Source: Novosphingobium sp. MD-1 | Lineage (GTDB): Bacteria > Pseudomonadota > Alphaproteobacteria > Sphingomonadales > Sphingomonadaceae | Length of the DNA stretch: 38,659 nucleotides | Reading direction: 5' to 3' | Assembly: GCF_001014975.1 (NCBI RefSeq) | Contig: NZ_BBXA01000023.1 | Location: forward strand, 1-38,659 | Part shown: positions 26,035 to 33,832 of the stretch, in pieces | How positions within the stretch are numbered: the stretch's first letter is position 1 | Layout of the letters: every line of letters starts with the position of its first letter | Position numbers and translations under genes: made by a program | The notes under the pieces: model-generated | Databases searched by the model: none | Told to the model about the DNA's origin: nothing | What the model saw: the letters and a program-made list of their open reading frames with translations, nothing else

Positions 26035-26043
26035 GAACCTGCG

Positions 26044-27438
26044 CTACTTCTTCTTGCCCTGCCGCTCAATCATCGCCCGCGCCGAATAGGCGATATCCTG
26101 CGCGCGCAGCCAGTCGGCGGAGCCCTTGGGCAGCGCCGCTTCGGCGGCTTCGGCGTTGCGCATGGCCTCGGGCAGTTCAAGGTACATCAATTGCTGTTCC
26201 GCGCTGGCCAGCCGGGCGCGGGCGGTATCGCCCTTGGCTTCATAGACCACGCCAAGCTGGTACCAGGCGAACGGGTTCTCGCGGTCGCGCGCGATCGAGG
26301 TGCGCAGGATTTTCTCCGCCTCGTCGAAATTGGCCTTGTTCTCGGTGGCGAGCAGGGCGTGGCCGAACGTCGTGGCGATCAGCGGTTCGTTGCCGGTCAG
26401 CGCGGTGGCGCGGCGCAGCGGCTCCAGCGCATCGGCGGGATGCCCGGATTCGAGCAGGATCTGCCCTTCCAGTTCCAGCGCATAGGGATCGTTCGGCTGC
26501 TGCTTCAGGATCGCCTGGGTTTCGGCCAGCGCTTTGTCCATGAATGCCTCCTTGTGGTAGGCATAGGCGCGGGCGTAGTGGGCCGGCACGTCGTTGAGGT
26601 ATTCCGGATAGGCGTTCAGCGTCGCCTGCGGTTCGGCCAGATAGCCATAGAGCTTGGCCTTCACCCGCAGGAAGCGCGCCTGCAAGGCGGGGTCTTCGGG
26701 CTTGTTCCACGCCGGATCGTGTTCGTAGGTATCCTGCAGCGTGGTCAGGCGGTCCGCCGTCATCGGGTGCGAGGAATAGAACTCGCTGTCGGCGTTGCGG
26801 GTGAAGCCATAGCGGAACTCCTGGTTCTGCAGCTTCTTGAAGAAATCGATCGAGCCACGCCCGGAAATGCCGGCTTTCGAGAGGAATTGCGCGCCGGCCG
26901 CGTCGGCCGAGGATTCCTGCGCGCGGCTGAAGGCGAGGTACTTGCCCAGCGCCGCCTGCTGCCCGGCCATGAACACGCCCATCGCCGCCTCGCCCGCGCC
27001 AGCGGCGGCGGCGGCCGCGCCCAGCAGCAGGCTGAGGATGGTGATTCCCGTAGCCGGCCGCGCGCCTTCGTCGTTGCGGATGATGTGGCCGCCGGTGATG
27101 TGGCCCAGCTCGTGTGCGATCACGCCCTGCACTTCGCTGACATGGTCGGCCGCGCCGATCAGCCCGCTGTGGACATAGACCGCCTGCCCGCCCGCGACGA
27201 AGGCGTTGATCGAGCCGTCGTTGAGCAGCACGATATCGACGTTGCGCGGTTCGAGGCCCGCCGCCTTGATCAGCGGCGCGGACAGGTCGCGGAACAGTGC
27301 CTCGGTTTCGGCATCGCGCAGCACCGATTGCGCCGCCGCCGGTTGCACCGTGAGCGAAAGCGCGGCGAAACCGGCAGCGATTCGCCCCGCCAGCGAGGTG
27401 GCGCGCGACGCTATCGTGCGAAGGGTAGCCATGCGCAT
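26044..27438 (-). CDS. M48-family metalloprotease with TPR repeats (BepA/YfgC-like)
   Basis: 464 residues. Periplasmic: signal peptide at about 15-37 (AAGFAALSLTVQPAAAQS). Zinc protease motif H109-E-L-G-H113 (VIAHELGHITGGH), with the downstream Glu ligand in AQESSADAAG. The C-terminal half consists of TPR-like helices (AYAYHKEAFMDKALAETQAILKQQP, YALELEGQILLESGHPADALEPL). BepA-type proteins check outer-membrane protein and LptD assembly, so a role in envelope quality control is inferred. Start: ATG 27438, with ATG 27432 as alternative; GGAGGG at about 27443-27448 supports 27438. It lies 14 bp after the esterase gene and 9 bp before the DsbA-like gene. Confidence 0.93.
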   Translation of the reverse strand: MRMATLRTIASRATSLAGRIAAGFAALSLTVQPAAAQSVLRDAETEALFRDLSAPLIKAAGLEPRNVDIVLLNDGSINAFVAGGQAVYVHSGLIGAADHVSEVQGVIAHELGHITGGHIIRNDEGARPATGITILSLLLGAAAAAAGAGEAAMGVFMAGQQAALGKYLAFSRAQESSADAAGAQFLSKAGISGRGSIDFFKKLQNQEFRYGFTRNADSEFYSSHPMTADRLTTLQDTYEHDPAWNKPEDPALQARFLRVKAKLYGYLAEPQATLNAYPEYLNDVPAHYARAYAYHKEAFMDKALAETQAILKQQPNDPYALELEGQILLESGHPADALEPLRRATALTGNEPLIATTFGHALLATENKANFDEAEKILRTSIARDRENPFAWYQLGVVYEAKGDTARARLASAEQQLMYLELPEAMRNAEAAEAALPKGSADWLRAQDIAYSARAMIERQGKKK

Positions 27439-27452
27439 CGTCACCCTCCAGC

Positions 27453-28424
27453 CTATTGCGCCGCCGCCTGAACCGCGCCTGAAGCGGGCGCGGTCACGCG
27501 TGCCAGAAACGGCAGGATCGCGTCCAGCACGCGCCGGTCGCGGTCGAACGGGCGGGCCAGCATCTTGATCGTGTCCTCGTGGCTGGCGCCCTTCAGCAGG
27601 ATGGCGTGGAGCGGGACGCCGGCGGTGGCCATTGCGCGGGCGAGCGCGATCGAATTGCGCGGCTTGACCACGGTATCGGCATCGCCCGTCACCACCAGCA
27701 GCGGCGGCGCGTCGCCACGGGCGTGGGCCACGGGCTGGGTATCCTGCGGGTCCGGCGCCTGCCCGAAGCTGTGAATCGCGGCGGGCGTATCGAAGGGGTA
27801 GAAGGCGTAGGGGCCGGAAACGCCGACCGCGCCGCGCAGCGCATCGGCGGACAGGCCGCGCGCCGCCAGCCAGCGCCGGTCCAGCGCAAGCATCAGCGCG
27901 TTGTAAGCGCCGGCCGAATGCCCCATCACCACCACGCGCGAGGAATCGCCGCCGTGGGCCGCGGCATGGTCTGCCACCCAGCGCAGGGCCAGCGCGCCAT
28001 CTTCCAGCATGCCCGGATAGCGGACCCGCGGATAGAGCCGGTAGCCCGCGAGCACCACGGCATAGCCCTGTGGTGCGAGCGCGCGGGCGACAAAGCGGTA
28101 GTTCTGCGGATCGCCGCTGGCCCAGCTGCCGCCGTGGATGAATACGATGACGGGCAGCGGCCCATGCGCGCCGCGTGGCACGAACATCTCGAGCTTCTGC
28201 GCGGGATCGGGGCCATAGCGTTCGCTGGCTGCCAGAACCACGTCGCCGCCGCCACGCAGCAGCCAGTCGGCATTGTCCAGCACGGCAACGGCGTTGGTCC
28301 GGAGCGCCAGGGCGAGTGCCGTGCCGCCACCCGCGACGATCAACGCCAGCATGGCCAGGCTCCAGCCGAGCCAGCCCCATCCGGGAAATGCCACGCGCGT
28401 CCTTTCCTGCGTTCCACCCGCCAT
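27453..28424 (-). CDS. Alpha/beta hydrolase, carboxylesterase/HSL-like, membrane-anchored
   Basis: 323 residues. An N-terminal hydrophobic segment (about 14-42) anchors or exports the protein. Catalytic features: oxyanion motif H97-G-G (FIHGGSWASG), nucleophile S170 in GHSAGAY, the acid in VTGDADTVV and His in GASHED, a full triad of the BD-FAE/HSL type. The N-terminal part also has RLYPRVRYPG, common in BD-FAE esterases. The substrate is unknown. ATG 28424 is preferred; the in-frame extension to 28466 would run into the structured element at 28437-28702. First gene of the esterase, M48, DsbA-like operon. Confidence 0.88.
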   Translation of the reverse strand: MAGGTQERTRVAFPGWGWLGWSLAMLALIVAGGGTALALALRTNAVAVLDNADWLLRGGGDVVLAASERYGPDPAQKLEMFVPRGAHGPLPVIVFIHGGSWASGDPQNYRFVARALAPQGYAVVLAGYRLYPRVRYPGMLEDGALALRWVADHAAAHGGDSSRVVVMGHSAGAYNALMLALDRRWLAARGLSADALRGAVGVSGPYAFYPFDTPAAIHSFGQAPDPQDTQPVAHARGDAPPLLVVTGDADTVVKPRNSIALARAMATAGVPLHAILLKGASHEDTIKMLARPFDRDRRVLDAILPFLARVTAPASGAVQAAAQ

Positions 28425-28436
28425 GGACGCGTGGCT

Positions 28437-28702
28437 AGGCGGCGTGGACAAATTCCGCAACACCACAGTTGCCCTGAAACAGGCCCTGGCAAGGCGCGAG
28501 GCCGCAGGAAGAGCGGGTCTCTTTCAAGGCCGAGCAACGTGGCCAGGGCCTGTTTCAGGGCAACCCCTTCGGGGCTGGACCAAAAGCCGCCATTTCAGCG
28601 TCGGCTCGGCTCGAAATATGGCCGATATTCCTTCGCCTCGCCTCCTCGAACTGGCGGCTTTTGCCTCCAGCTGTGGCGTTGCGGAATTTGTCCACGCCGC
28701 CT
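28437..28702. repeat. 266-bp multi-hairpin inverted-repeat element filling the intergenic region
   Basis: Outer arms of 32 bp (28437-28468 and 28671-28702) are complementary except at one position. They enclose three adjoining hairpins. Hairpin 1 has a perfect 22-bp stem (28469-28490 with 28542-28563). Next is a small hairpin with a C(TTCG)G loop (28565-28574). Hairpin 2 pairs 28575-28592 with 28652-28670 (5 bp, a small internal loop, 12 bp). Stems adjoin with almost no unpaired bases, a cloverleaf-like layout. The single outer mismatch is A.C in a plus-strand RNA but U.G in a minus-strand RNA. It begins 12 bp upstream of the esterase start and ends 16 bp before the stop of the PAS-like gene. 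No convincing protein is encoded. Confidence 0.85.
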
Positions 28703-28718
28703 GGCAGGTCAAGGCGGC

Positions 28719-30284
28719 TTAACCAACCAGCCTGCGCGCGGCGCGTTCGAACAGAGGTTGGTCGCCGGTCACGTCGCCCAGCAGCGCCACGGTGCCATCG
28801 CCCTGGCGGCGGACCATCACCAGCGCGAATTCCGGGCCTTCGGCGGGGAGATCGGCCAGCGGCCGGGCCGGCAGCGCGCGCAGGCCCTGTGCCAGCACTT
28901 CGGCGGCATCGGGTACGCGGGCCTTGCCGCTTTCCTCGCGCCGCAGCCGGCGTTCGGTGGAAACCACGCCCTTGAGGCCGCCCGGCGCGCTGGCCAGGAA
29001 GCCGCCCAGTTCGCCGCGCTGCAGCCCGATGCGTTCGGCATGGCCCAGCACCGTCGCGTATTCGGTCAGGCGCGTCTTGTCGTATTCCGCGCCGAACACC
29101 AGCTTGACCAGCGGGATCAGTGGCGCGCGGGCCTGCATAGAAAGGCCGGCGTCGGCGATCATGTCGGCATAGTCTTCCGGCGCATCGCGCGTGGCCAGCG
29201 CGAAATCCCAGGCGCGGCCGATCGCGGCATAGAGCGCGCCGCGCGTGCGATCCTCGCTGGTGTGCGCGGCATGGGCGAGCTCACGTGCCGAAGCCAGCCA
29301 GTCGGCCAGGCCGAAATCGTCGTTAATCGGGGTGGAGGGCGCGAGCACGGCCTCGTCGAGATCGGAGAGCACTTCCTCCAGCCCGGCAAGGTCCATGATG
29401 TCATCGTCGCCGGGAACGCCATTGGCGCCGAAACCGGGCATCGGCAGGTTCCCCGCCTCATCCTCGTCCATGGAACCGGGAAAGGGCAGGATTTCCGCAC
29501 CGATCGCGGCAAGGTCGAGTTCCTCCTCGTCCGCGCCGTACGCCAGCGCGCGGGGGCCATCGGCCCATACCCCGGCCCGGTCCGCCGGTTCCGCCGCATT
29601 CAGCGCATCAAGCATGCCCATGCCGCTTGGCCTTGGCGCCGGCACCGCGGCCAGCGCCTGACCGATCTGCAGCAGGAGATCGTCGGTGGTCTGCTGGTCG
29701 GCCAGTTCCTTCCAGTTGATGACCCCGTAGATGTAGTCGATCTTTTCGCCGTCGGACGAGAACGGCAGGAGGATGCCGCGATAGAGGATGTTGCGGCTGT
29801 CCTGGTTGACGAATTCCGCCTCGAAGCCGATCGGAGCCTCGTTGGCGATGATCTGCATGTAGTGGTCGGTGATGCGCGAAAGCAGGGTGCGGCCGGGAAC
29901 ATCGCTGAGCCGTGCCGGCGTCGCCCCGTCTCCGCATTCGCTGGCCAGCAACGCGCCCAGCTGGACGATCGCGGGATCTTCATAGCCTTCGTCGAAATGC
30001 AGCAGGACCGAGCGATCGGCGAAATCGGGCAGGTGGCCGGCAAGCAGCGGCGCGACCGGCGGGAAGGGGGCGCCATCGAGCAGGCCGGTCCAGAAATTGT
30101 AGGCGCGCACCTGCAGGCGCCGTTCGTCCTGTCCGACGACCGGCGGCGGCGCTTCGACGATCGCGTCGTCGTCCAGAGAAATATAGTCAGGCGCGTTCAT
30201 GCCGAAACCGTCGCCGCCCAACTCTCGCAATCCATCCATGAAAGGCGCCCTTGCCATCCGTTTGTGACCGTTCTGGCGCAACAT
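28719..30284 (-). CDS. PAS-like (PAS_5/DUF1457-type) domain protein of unknown function
   Basis: Up to 521 residues, soluble, acidic. The N-terminal third carries a PAS-like module (about 55-200): LQVRAYNFWTGLLDG, LPDFADRSVLLHF, PGRTLLSRITDHYMQIIAN and FVNQDSRNILYRGILLPFSS. A middle segment (about 215-310) is Asp/Glu/Gly-rich and probably disordered. The C-terminal part is helical (LASARELAHAAHTSEDRTRGALYAAIG, TRLTEYATVLGHAERIGL) and ends in a short hydrophobic domain, FALVMVRRQGDGTVALLGDV. No enzymatic or output domain is recognised. The start is uncertain: ATG 30284, 30257, 30239 and 30200 all precede the PAS-like part. The last codons lie 16 bp from the inverted-repeat element; citE-like ends 69 bp upstream. 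Confidence 0.7.
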   Translation of the reverse strand: MLRQNGHKRMARAPFMDGLRELGGDGFGMNAPDYISLDDDAIVEAPPPVVGQDERRLQVRAYNFWTGLLDGAPFPPVAPLLAGHLPDFADRSVLLHFDEGYEDPAIVQLGALLASECGDGATPARLSDVPGRTLLSRITDHYMQIIANEAPIGFEAEFVNQDSRNILYRGILLPFSSDGEKIDYIYGVINWKELADQQTTDDLLLQIGQALAAVPAPRPSGMGMLDALNAAEPADRAGVWADGPRALAYGADEEELDLAAIGAEILPFPGSMDEDEAGNLPMPGFGANGVPGDDDIMDLAGLEEVLSDLDEAVLAPSTPINDDFGLADWLASARELAHAAHTSEDRTRGALYAAIGRAWDFALATRDAPEDYADMIADAGLSMQARAPLIPLVKLVFGAEYDKTRLTEYATVLGHAERIGLQRGELGGFLASAPGGLKGVVSTERRLRREESGKARVPDAAEVLAQGLRALPARPLADLPAEGPEFALVMVRRQGDGTVALLGDVTGDQPLFERAARRLVG

Positions 30285-30286
30285 GG

Positions 30287-30301
30287 TAAAGGTTTGTTTA
30301 A
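30287..30301 (-). promoter_or_regulatory. CtrA-like site upstream of the PAS-like gene
   Basis: On the minus strand the stretch reads TTAA-N7-TTTA, one mismatch from the CtrA full-site consensus TTAA-N7-TTAA. It abuts the most upstream start (30284) and would sit 50-90 bp upstream of the later ATG candidates. This is a short consensus and the region is locally AT-rich, so chance is a real possibility. Confidence 0.25.
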
Positions 30302-30353
30302 GTTGCGCCGGTGCGATCCACGCACGATCCCGCCGCCCGGCGCGGGGCGGCCT

Positions 30354-31244
30354 TCACCGCGCGGCGATGGCGGCGGCTTTCGCCAGCAGGCGTTCGGCCT
30401 GCGTCCGGTGCAGCAATTCCGCCATTTTCCCGTTCACGCGCAGCGCGCCCCGGCCGGCGTTGGCGGGATCGGCGAAGGCGGCGACAATGGCCTGTGCCTC
30501 GGCAATGGCGTCTTCGGCGGGGGCGAACACGCGGTTGGCGACGGCAAGTTGCGCGGGGTGAATCAGCGTCTTGCCATCGAATCCGCCATCGCGCGCCTGT
30601 ACGCATTCGGCTTCGAGCCGGGCCGAATCGTCGATCGCGTTGCACACGCCGTCGAGAATGGCGAGGCCATGCGCGCGCGCCGCGAGCACGGCCAGCGTCA
30701 GCACCGGCAGGAACACCGCACGGCCGGGCAGTTGCGCCATGCCGCTATCCTTGGCGAGATCGTTGAGCCCCAGCACGAAGGCGGCCAGCCGGGTGGTGGC
30801 GGCGCAGGCGGCGATGCGTTCGAGCGCCAGCACCGCGCGCGGCGTTTCGATCATCACCCACAGCTTCACCCCGGGCGCATAGCCGGCCGCGTCCATCGCG
30901 CGCGAAAGCGCGATCACGTCGTCCGCGTCGTCCACCTTGGGCACCAGCACCGCTTCCACCGGCGCGGCGGCCAGCGCGGCGAGATCGTCGTGCCCCCACG
31001 GCGTGTCCAGCGCGTTGATCCGCGCGATCAGGCGGCGATGGCCGAAGCCGCCCGCTGTCAGTTCCTCCAGCAGCACGCCGCGCGCCTCGGCCTTCATCTC
31101 CGGCGCGACAGCGTCTTCCAGATCGAGCGCGACCGCGTCGGTATCGAGGCCGCGTGCCTTGTCGATCGCGCGGCGGTTGCTGGCCGGCATGTAGAGCAGC
31201 GAGCGCAGCGGACGGGCGTCGGGGGACGTTTCAGGGTTTGGCAT
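30354..31244 (-). CDS. HpcH/HpaI aldolase/citrate lyase family protein (CitE-like CoA ester lyase)
   Basis: 296 residues, TIM barrel of the CitE/malyl-CoA lyase superfamily; cytosolic, Mg2+ dependent, cleaves or hydrolyses a hydroxyacyl-CoA. Visible: RSLLYMPASNRRAIDKA (CoA and phosphate contacts), ALDLEDAVAPE, the Arg in LIARINALDTPWG, metal ligands E133 (VMIETPRAV) and D162 (GLNDLAKD), then GFDGKTLIHPAQL near the C-terminus. The C-terminal lid region, RGALRVNGKM, is typical of stand-alone lyases. CitD and CitF partners are absent, so it is not citrate lyase proper. The start overlaps the MFS gene by 14 bp, marking it as the last gene of the four-gene minus-strand operon. Confidence 0.9.
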   Translation of the reverse strand: MPNPETSPDARPLRSLLYMPASNRRAIDKARGLDTDAVALDLEDAVAPEMKAEARGVLLEELTAGGFGHRRLIARINALDTPWGHDDLAALAAAPVEAVLVPKVDDADDVIALSRAMDAAGYAPGVKLWVMIETPRAVLALERIAACAATTRLAAFVLGLNDLAKDSGMAQLPGRAVFLPVLTLAVLAARAHGLAILDGVCNAIDDSARLEAECVQARDGGFDGKTLIHPAQLAVANRVFAPAEDAIAEAQAIVAAFADPANAGRGALRVNGKMAELLHRTQAERLLAKAAAIAAR

Positions 31245-32493
31245 TGGCGGGTTCCTGTACGATGTCGAGCCGTCCTTCCTCGCGCGTGGGCATCGGCGCC
31301 AGCACGCGTAGCACCAGCGAGGCGAGCAGCCACGCCGCGGCCGCGTGCAGCGCCACCTGCAGCCCGCCCAGATCGGCCACGCTGCCCCAGGCCCAGGCGC
31401 CCAGCGCCATGCCGCCGAACGTCACCGCCTGGTAGATCGACAGGCAGCGGCCGAGAATCGTTTCGGGCGACCGGAGTTGCATGGCGACGTTGAGGCTGGT
31501 CATCGCGGCCACCCAGCCGGACCCGCCGAGAAAGGCGGTGAGCATCGCGTGCGGCACCGAGGCGGTGAACGAGAGCGAGGCGAGCGCGGCGGCGAAGGCC
31601 AGCGTCGCGGCCGAGACCACCGCTTCCGCGCCATAGCGCCGCCGCGCCTTGCCCACCCACAGCGCGGTGACGATCGATCCCATGCCGAAGGCGCCCAGCA
31701 TCAGGCCATAGTCCAGTTCGGTGCCGCGCAGCAGATCGCGCGCAACGGTGGGCATCAGCGCAGAAAAGCCGGCCGCGCCGAAGCCGAAGGCGAAGCCGCG
31801 CAGCAGCACCTTGCGGATCGGCGCGGAACGCGCGCAGAAATCGATGCCGACCTTGATCGAGGCGAACATCGGCTGGCGCTGCGGGGTATGCGCGCGGTGC
31901 GGTCGCCACGTCCACAGCACCACGATCATGCCGACATAGCTGATCGCGTTGAGCGCGAAGGCCAGGTTCACGTCCCAGATCGAAATGAGCAACCCGCCCA
32001 TGGCCGGGCCGACGCTGCGCGCGAGATTGAACGAGATGGCGTTGAGCGCGATCGCCTGCGGCAGATCGTCCTTGCCCACCTGGAGCCGCACCGAGGCCTG
32101 CCAAGCCGGGCCGTTGAGCGCGGTGCCCATGCCCACCATCAGCGTCAGCGCGAGCAGCGACCACGGGCCGACCATGCCGGCATAGCCCAGCGCGGCGAGC
32201 AGGGCGGACACCGCGAGCATCGCCGTCTGCGCCGCCAGCATCACGCGGCGGCGGTCGAAGTTGTCGGCGATGGCGCCGGCGATCATGCCCAGCAGCATGA
32301 TCGGGATCGTGGCCGAAGCCTGCACCAGCGCGACCATCACGTGGCTGCTGGTCAGGTCGGTCATCAGCCAGGCGGCGGCGACCGACTGGATGGTGGAGCC
32401 GACGTTGGAAAAGAGGTTGGCGGTCCAGATCGATCGGAAAGCGGGATAGCGGAACGGCGCCAGCGCGCCGCCGCGGTGCATCGCTTTCAGCAT
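31231..32493 (-). CDS. Major facilitator superfamily transporter, EntS-like (MFS_3 type)
   Basis: 420 residues, about twelve membrane spans. Begins ALAPFRYPAFRSIWTANLFSNVGS, the usual MFS_3/EntS N-terminus, with the loop signature AGAIADNFDRRRVML between spans 2 and 3. A second half with GFGAAGFSALMPTVA and a C-terminal basic tail follows. EntS-type members export siderophores or other small molecules; the substrate here is unknown. ATG 32493 is chosen because GGAGAG lies just upstream (about 32501-32506) and the family starts here; an in-frame extension to 32556 exists. It begins 13 bp after the DUF2141 stop and overlaps the CitE-like start by 14 bp. Confidence 0.88.
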   Translation of the reverse strand: MLKAMHRGGALAPFRYPAFRSIWTANLFSNVGSTIQSVAAAWLMTDLTSSHVMVALVQASATIPIMLLGMIAGAIADNFDRRRVMLAAQTAMLAVSALLAALGYAGMVGPWSLLALTLMVGMGTALNGPAWQASVRLQVGKDDLPQAIALNAISFNLARSVGPAMGGLLISIWDVNLAFALNAISYVGMIVVLWTWRPHRAHTPQRQPMFASIKVGIDFCARSAPIRKVLLRGFAFGFGAAGFSALMPTVARDLLRGTELDYGLMLGAFGMGSIVTALWVGKARRRYGAEAVVSAATLAFAAALASLSFTASVPHAMLTAFLGGSGWVAAMTSLNVAMQLRSPETILGRCLSIYQAVTFGGMALGAWAWGSVADLGGLQVALHAAAAWLLASLVLRVLAPMPTREEGRLDIVQEPANAKP

Positions 32494-32506
32494 CGACAGC
32501 TCTCCG

Positions 32507-32938
32507 TCACAGCATATAGCGCATGCGGATTTCCGTCCGCACCTCGCCTTCGCCAAGGGTCAGGGCTGCCGCCGAGAAGCGCGGCGGGCCGAACCGCACC
32601 GGCGCATCGCGCGAGAAGCCGAAGCCTTCCTTAGGCACCATCAGCACCTTGTCCAGCCTGCCGTTGGCGTTTTCGTCATGGAACAGCGCCACCGCATAGC
32701 GGCCGGGCGCGACATTGGCGAACATGATCGCGGGGTTGCGCGCCGGCACGGAAAGATGGCGGGCGTGGGGGTCCTTCTGGCAATCGGGAAATGTCGCCGG
32801 ATCGGTGGTGATGCACACCTGCACCAGCCCCCTGGCCGAACGCAGCCCGGTGACGCCCACGGTGAGCGACGCGTGCTCCGGCGCCACCGCGCCGCCCAGC
32901 AGTACCGCGGCCGGCAGCAGGATCAAGGCGGATTTCAC
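32507..32938 (-). CDS. DUF2141 domain protein, exported
   Basis: 143 residues starting with GTG at 32938, which overlaps the stop of the fatty acid hydroxylase gene (GTGA). A signal-like segment (KSALILLPAAVLLGGAVAPEHA, about 2-23) precedes a compact beta domain with DUF2141 marks: VTGLRSARGLVQVCITTDPA, FANVAPGRYAVALFHDENANGRLDKVLM, and a GFGFSRDAPVRFGPPRFSAA stretch. The product is probably periplasmic or outer-membrane linked; function unknown. The GTG is the only start that gives this size; longer upstream versions merely run through the hydroxylase gene in another frame. DUF2141 genes often sit next to sterol desaturase-like genes, which agrees with this order. Confidence 0.85.
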   Translation of the reverse strand: MKSALILLPAAVLLGGAVAPEHASLTVGVTGLRSARGLVQVCITTDPATFPDCQKDPHARHLSVPARNPAIMFANVAPGRYAVALFHDENANGRLDKVLMVPKEGFGFSRDAPVRFGPPRFSAAALTLGEGEVRTEIRMRYML

Positions 32939-33645
32939 AGCGTGCCCAGCCCCTTGTCGGTGCCGCACAGCCTGTCCCAGAAGCGGAAGTAGAGTCCGTA
33001 GTTGCACCGGTACTGCTCGTGATGCCGTTGATGGTGGCTTGCGGTTATCAGCCATTGGCCGACCCGGGAATGAACGAGCCGGCGGGGAAACATTTCCCAG
33101 CCCATGTGGTTGGTGACGCCCATCACCGTCATGACGAGCAGCACCAGGCCCAGCACGCCCGCATGGATCGGGATCACGAAGACCAGCGCGGGGATCAGCA
33201 GGCCGACCAGCGCGGCTTCGGCCGGATGGAAGTTCATCGCCGCCCAGGCGGTCGGCGGGCGGCTGGCGTGGTGGATCGCGTGGACCGCGCGGAACACGCG
33301 CGGGCGGTGCATCCAGCGGTGGGTCCAGTAGAACCAGGTATCGTGCAGGAAAAGGTAGAGCAGCAGCGAGACCGGCATCCACCACAGCGGCCAGGCGCGC
33401 GGATCGGTGTAGATTCGCGTCCAGCCGTGCGTCTGCCAGCCCCAGGCGACGATGCCGGCGGGAATGCCGTAGATCGCCGACGAGGCGAGGCTCCAGGCGA
33501 TTTCCTTGCGGATCTGCGGGGTCAGCCCCCGATAGAGGCCCGGGCGTTTCCGCCCGGTGAGCGCGGCGAACAGGCCGCTGGTGAGGAGATAGCGCACCCC
33601 CACGATCAGCGTCATCGCCAGCGCGGAAAGCCCGATGCTGTTCAT
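32935..33645 (-). CDS. Fatty acid hydroxylase/sterol desaturase superfamily protein
   Basis: 236 residues, integral membrane di-iron enzyme. Histidine boxes: H101-x7-H109-x3-H113 (HDTWFYWTHRWMH), H122-x2-H125-H126 (HAIHHAS) and H204-H205-x2-H208-H209 (HHQRHH), plus H180 in TNHMGWE. The membrane segments flank the boxes (about 5-25, 55-70, 88-105, 145-175). It hydroxylates or desaturates a lipid such as a fatty acid, sterol or carotenoid; the substrate is not evident and no carotenoid genes are near. ATG 33645 has a GGCGGAG Shine-Dalgarno immediately upstream. First gene of a minus-strand operon (hydroxylase, DUF2141, MFS, CitE-like). Confidence 0.9.
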   Translation of the reverse strand: MNSIGLSALAMTLIVGVRYLLTSGLFAALTGRKRPGLYRGLTPQIRKEIAWSLASSAIYGIPAGIVAWGWQTHGWTRIYTDPRAWPLWWMPVSLLLYLFLHDTWFYWTHRWMHRPRVFRAVHAIHHASRPPTAWAAMNFHPAEAALVGLLIPALVFVIPIHAGVLGLVLLVMTVMGVTNHMGWEMFPRRLVHSRVGQWLITASHHQRHHEQYRCNYGLYFRFWDRLCGTDKGLGTL

Positions 33646-33773
33646 GAAGCTCCGCCTTTTGCGGACGAAGCCGGAACGATCCAGCGCATTCCCTCGCACA
33701 CCGGCATTCCGTTCGCGGAAGGCACGGAAGCGGATGGGGGCGTGCGACGAGTCATGCCTCTCCTATGCCAAGC

Positions 33774-33798
33774 GCCGGCACTGTGGGACAGTGCCGGC
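33774..33798 (-). terminator. Hairpin terminator of the helicase gene
   Basis: Perfect 11-bp stem (33774-33784 with 33788-33798) with a 3-base loop, 35 bp after the stop of the minus-strand helicase gene and well before the hydroxylase gene. There is no T-run after the stem. The perfect stem and its position support termination. Confidence 0.6.
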
Positions 33799-33832
33799 GT
33801 CGCATTATTGTATTTCCGCAATGTGTCGCCGC

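Noticed and set aside
28524..28712. Small open frames inside the structured element (for example 62 codons on the minus strand)
   Set aside because: They are read through palindromic DNA, lack ribosome-binding sites and look like the spurious short proteins often predicted on repeats.
30333..30350. 6-bp GC hairpin just after the CitE-like gene
   Set aside because: A short stem with no T-run in very GC-rich DNA; expected by chance, so not listed as a terminator.
27579..31493. A 1304-codon plus-strand open frame across the esterase, structured element, PAS-like and CitE-like genes
   Set aside because: It runs antisense through three well-supported genes and the inverted-repeat element, and its composition is unlike a real protein.
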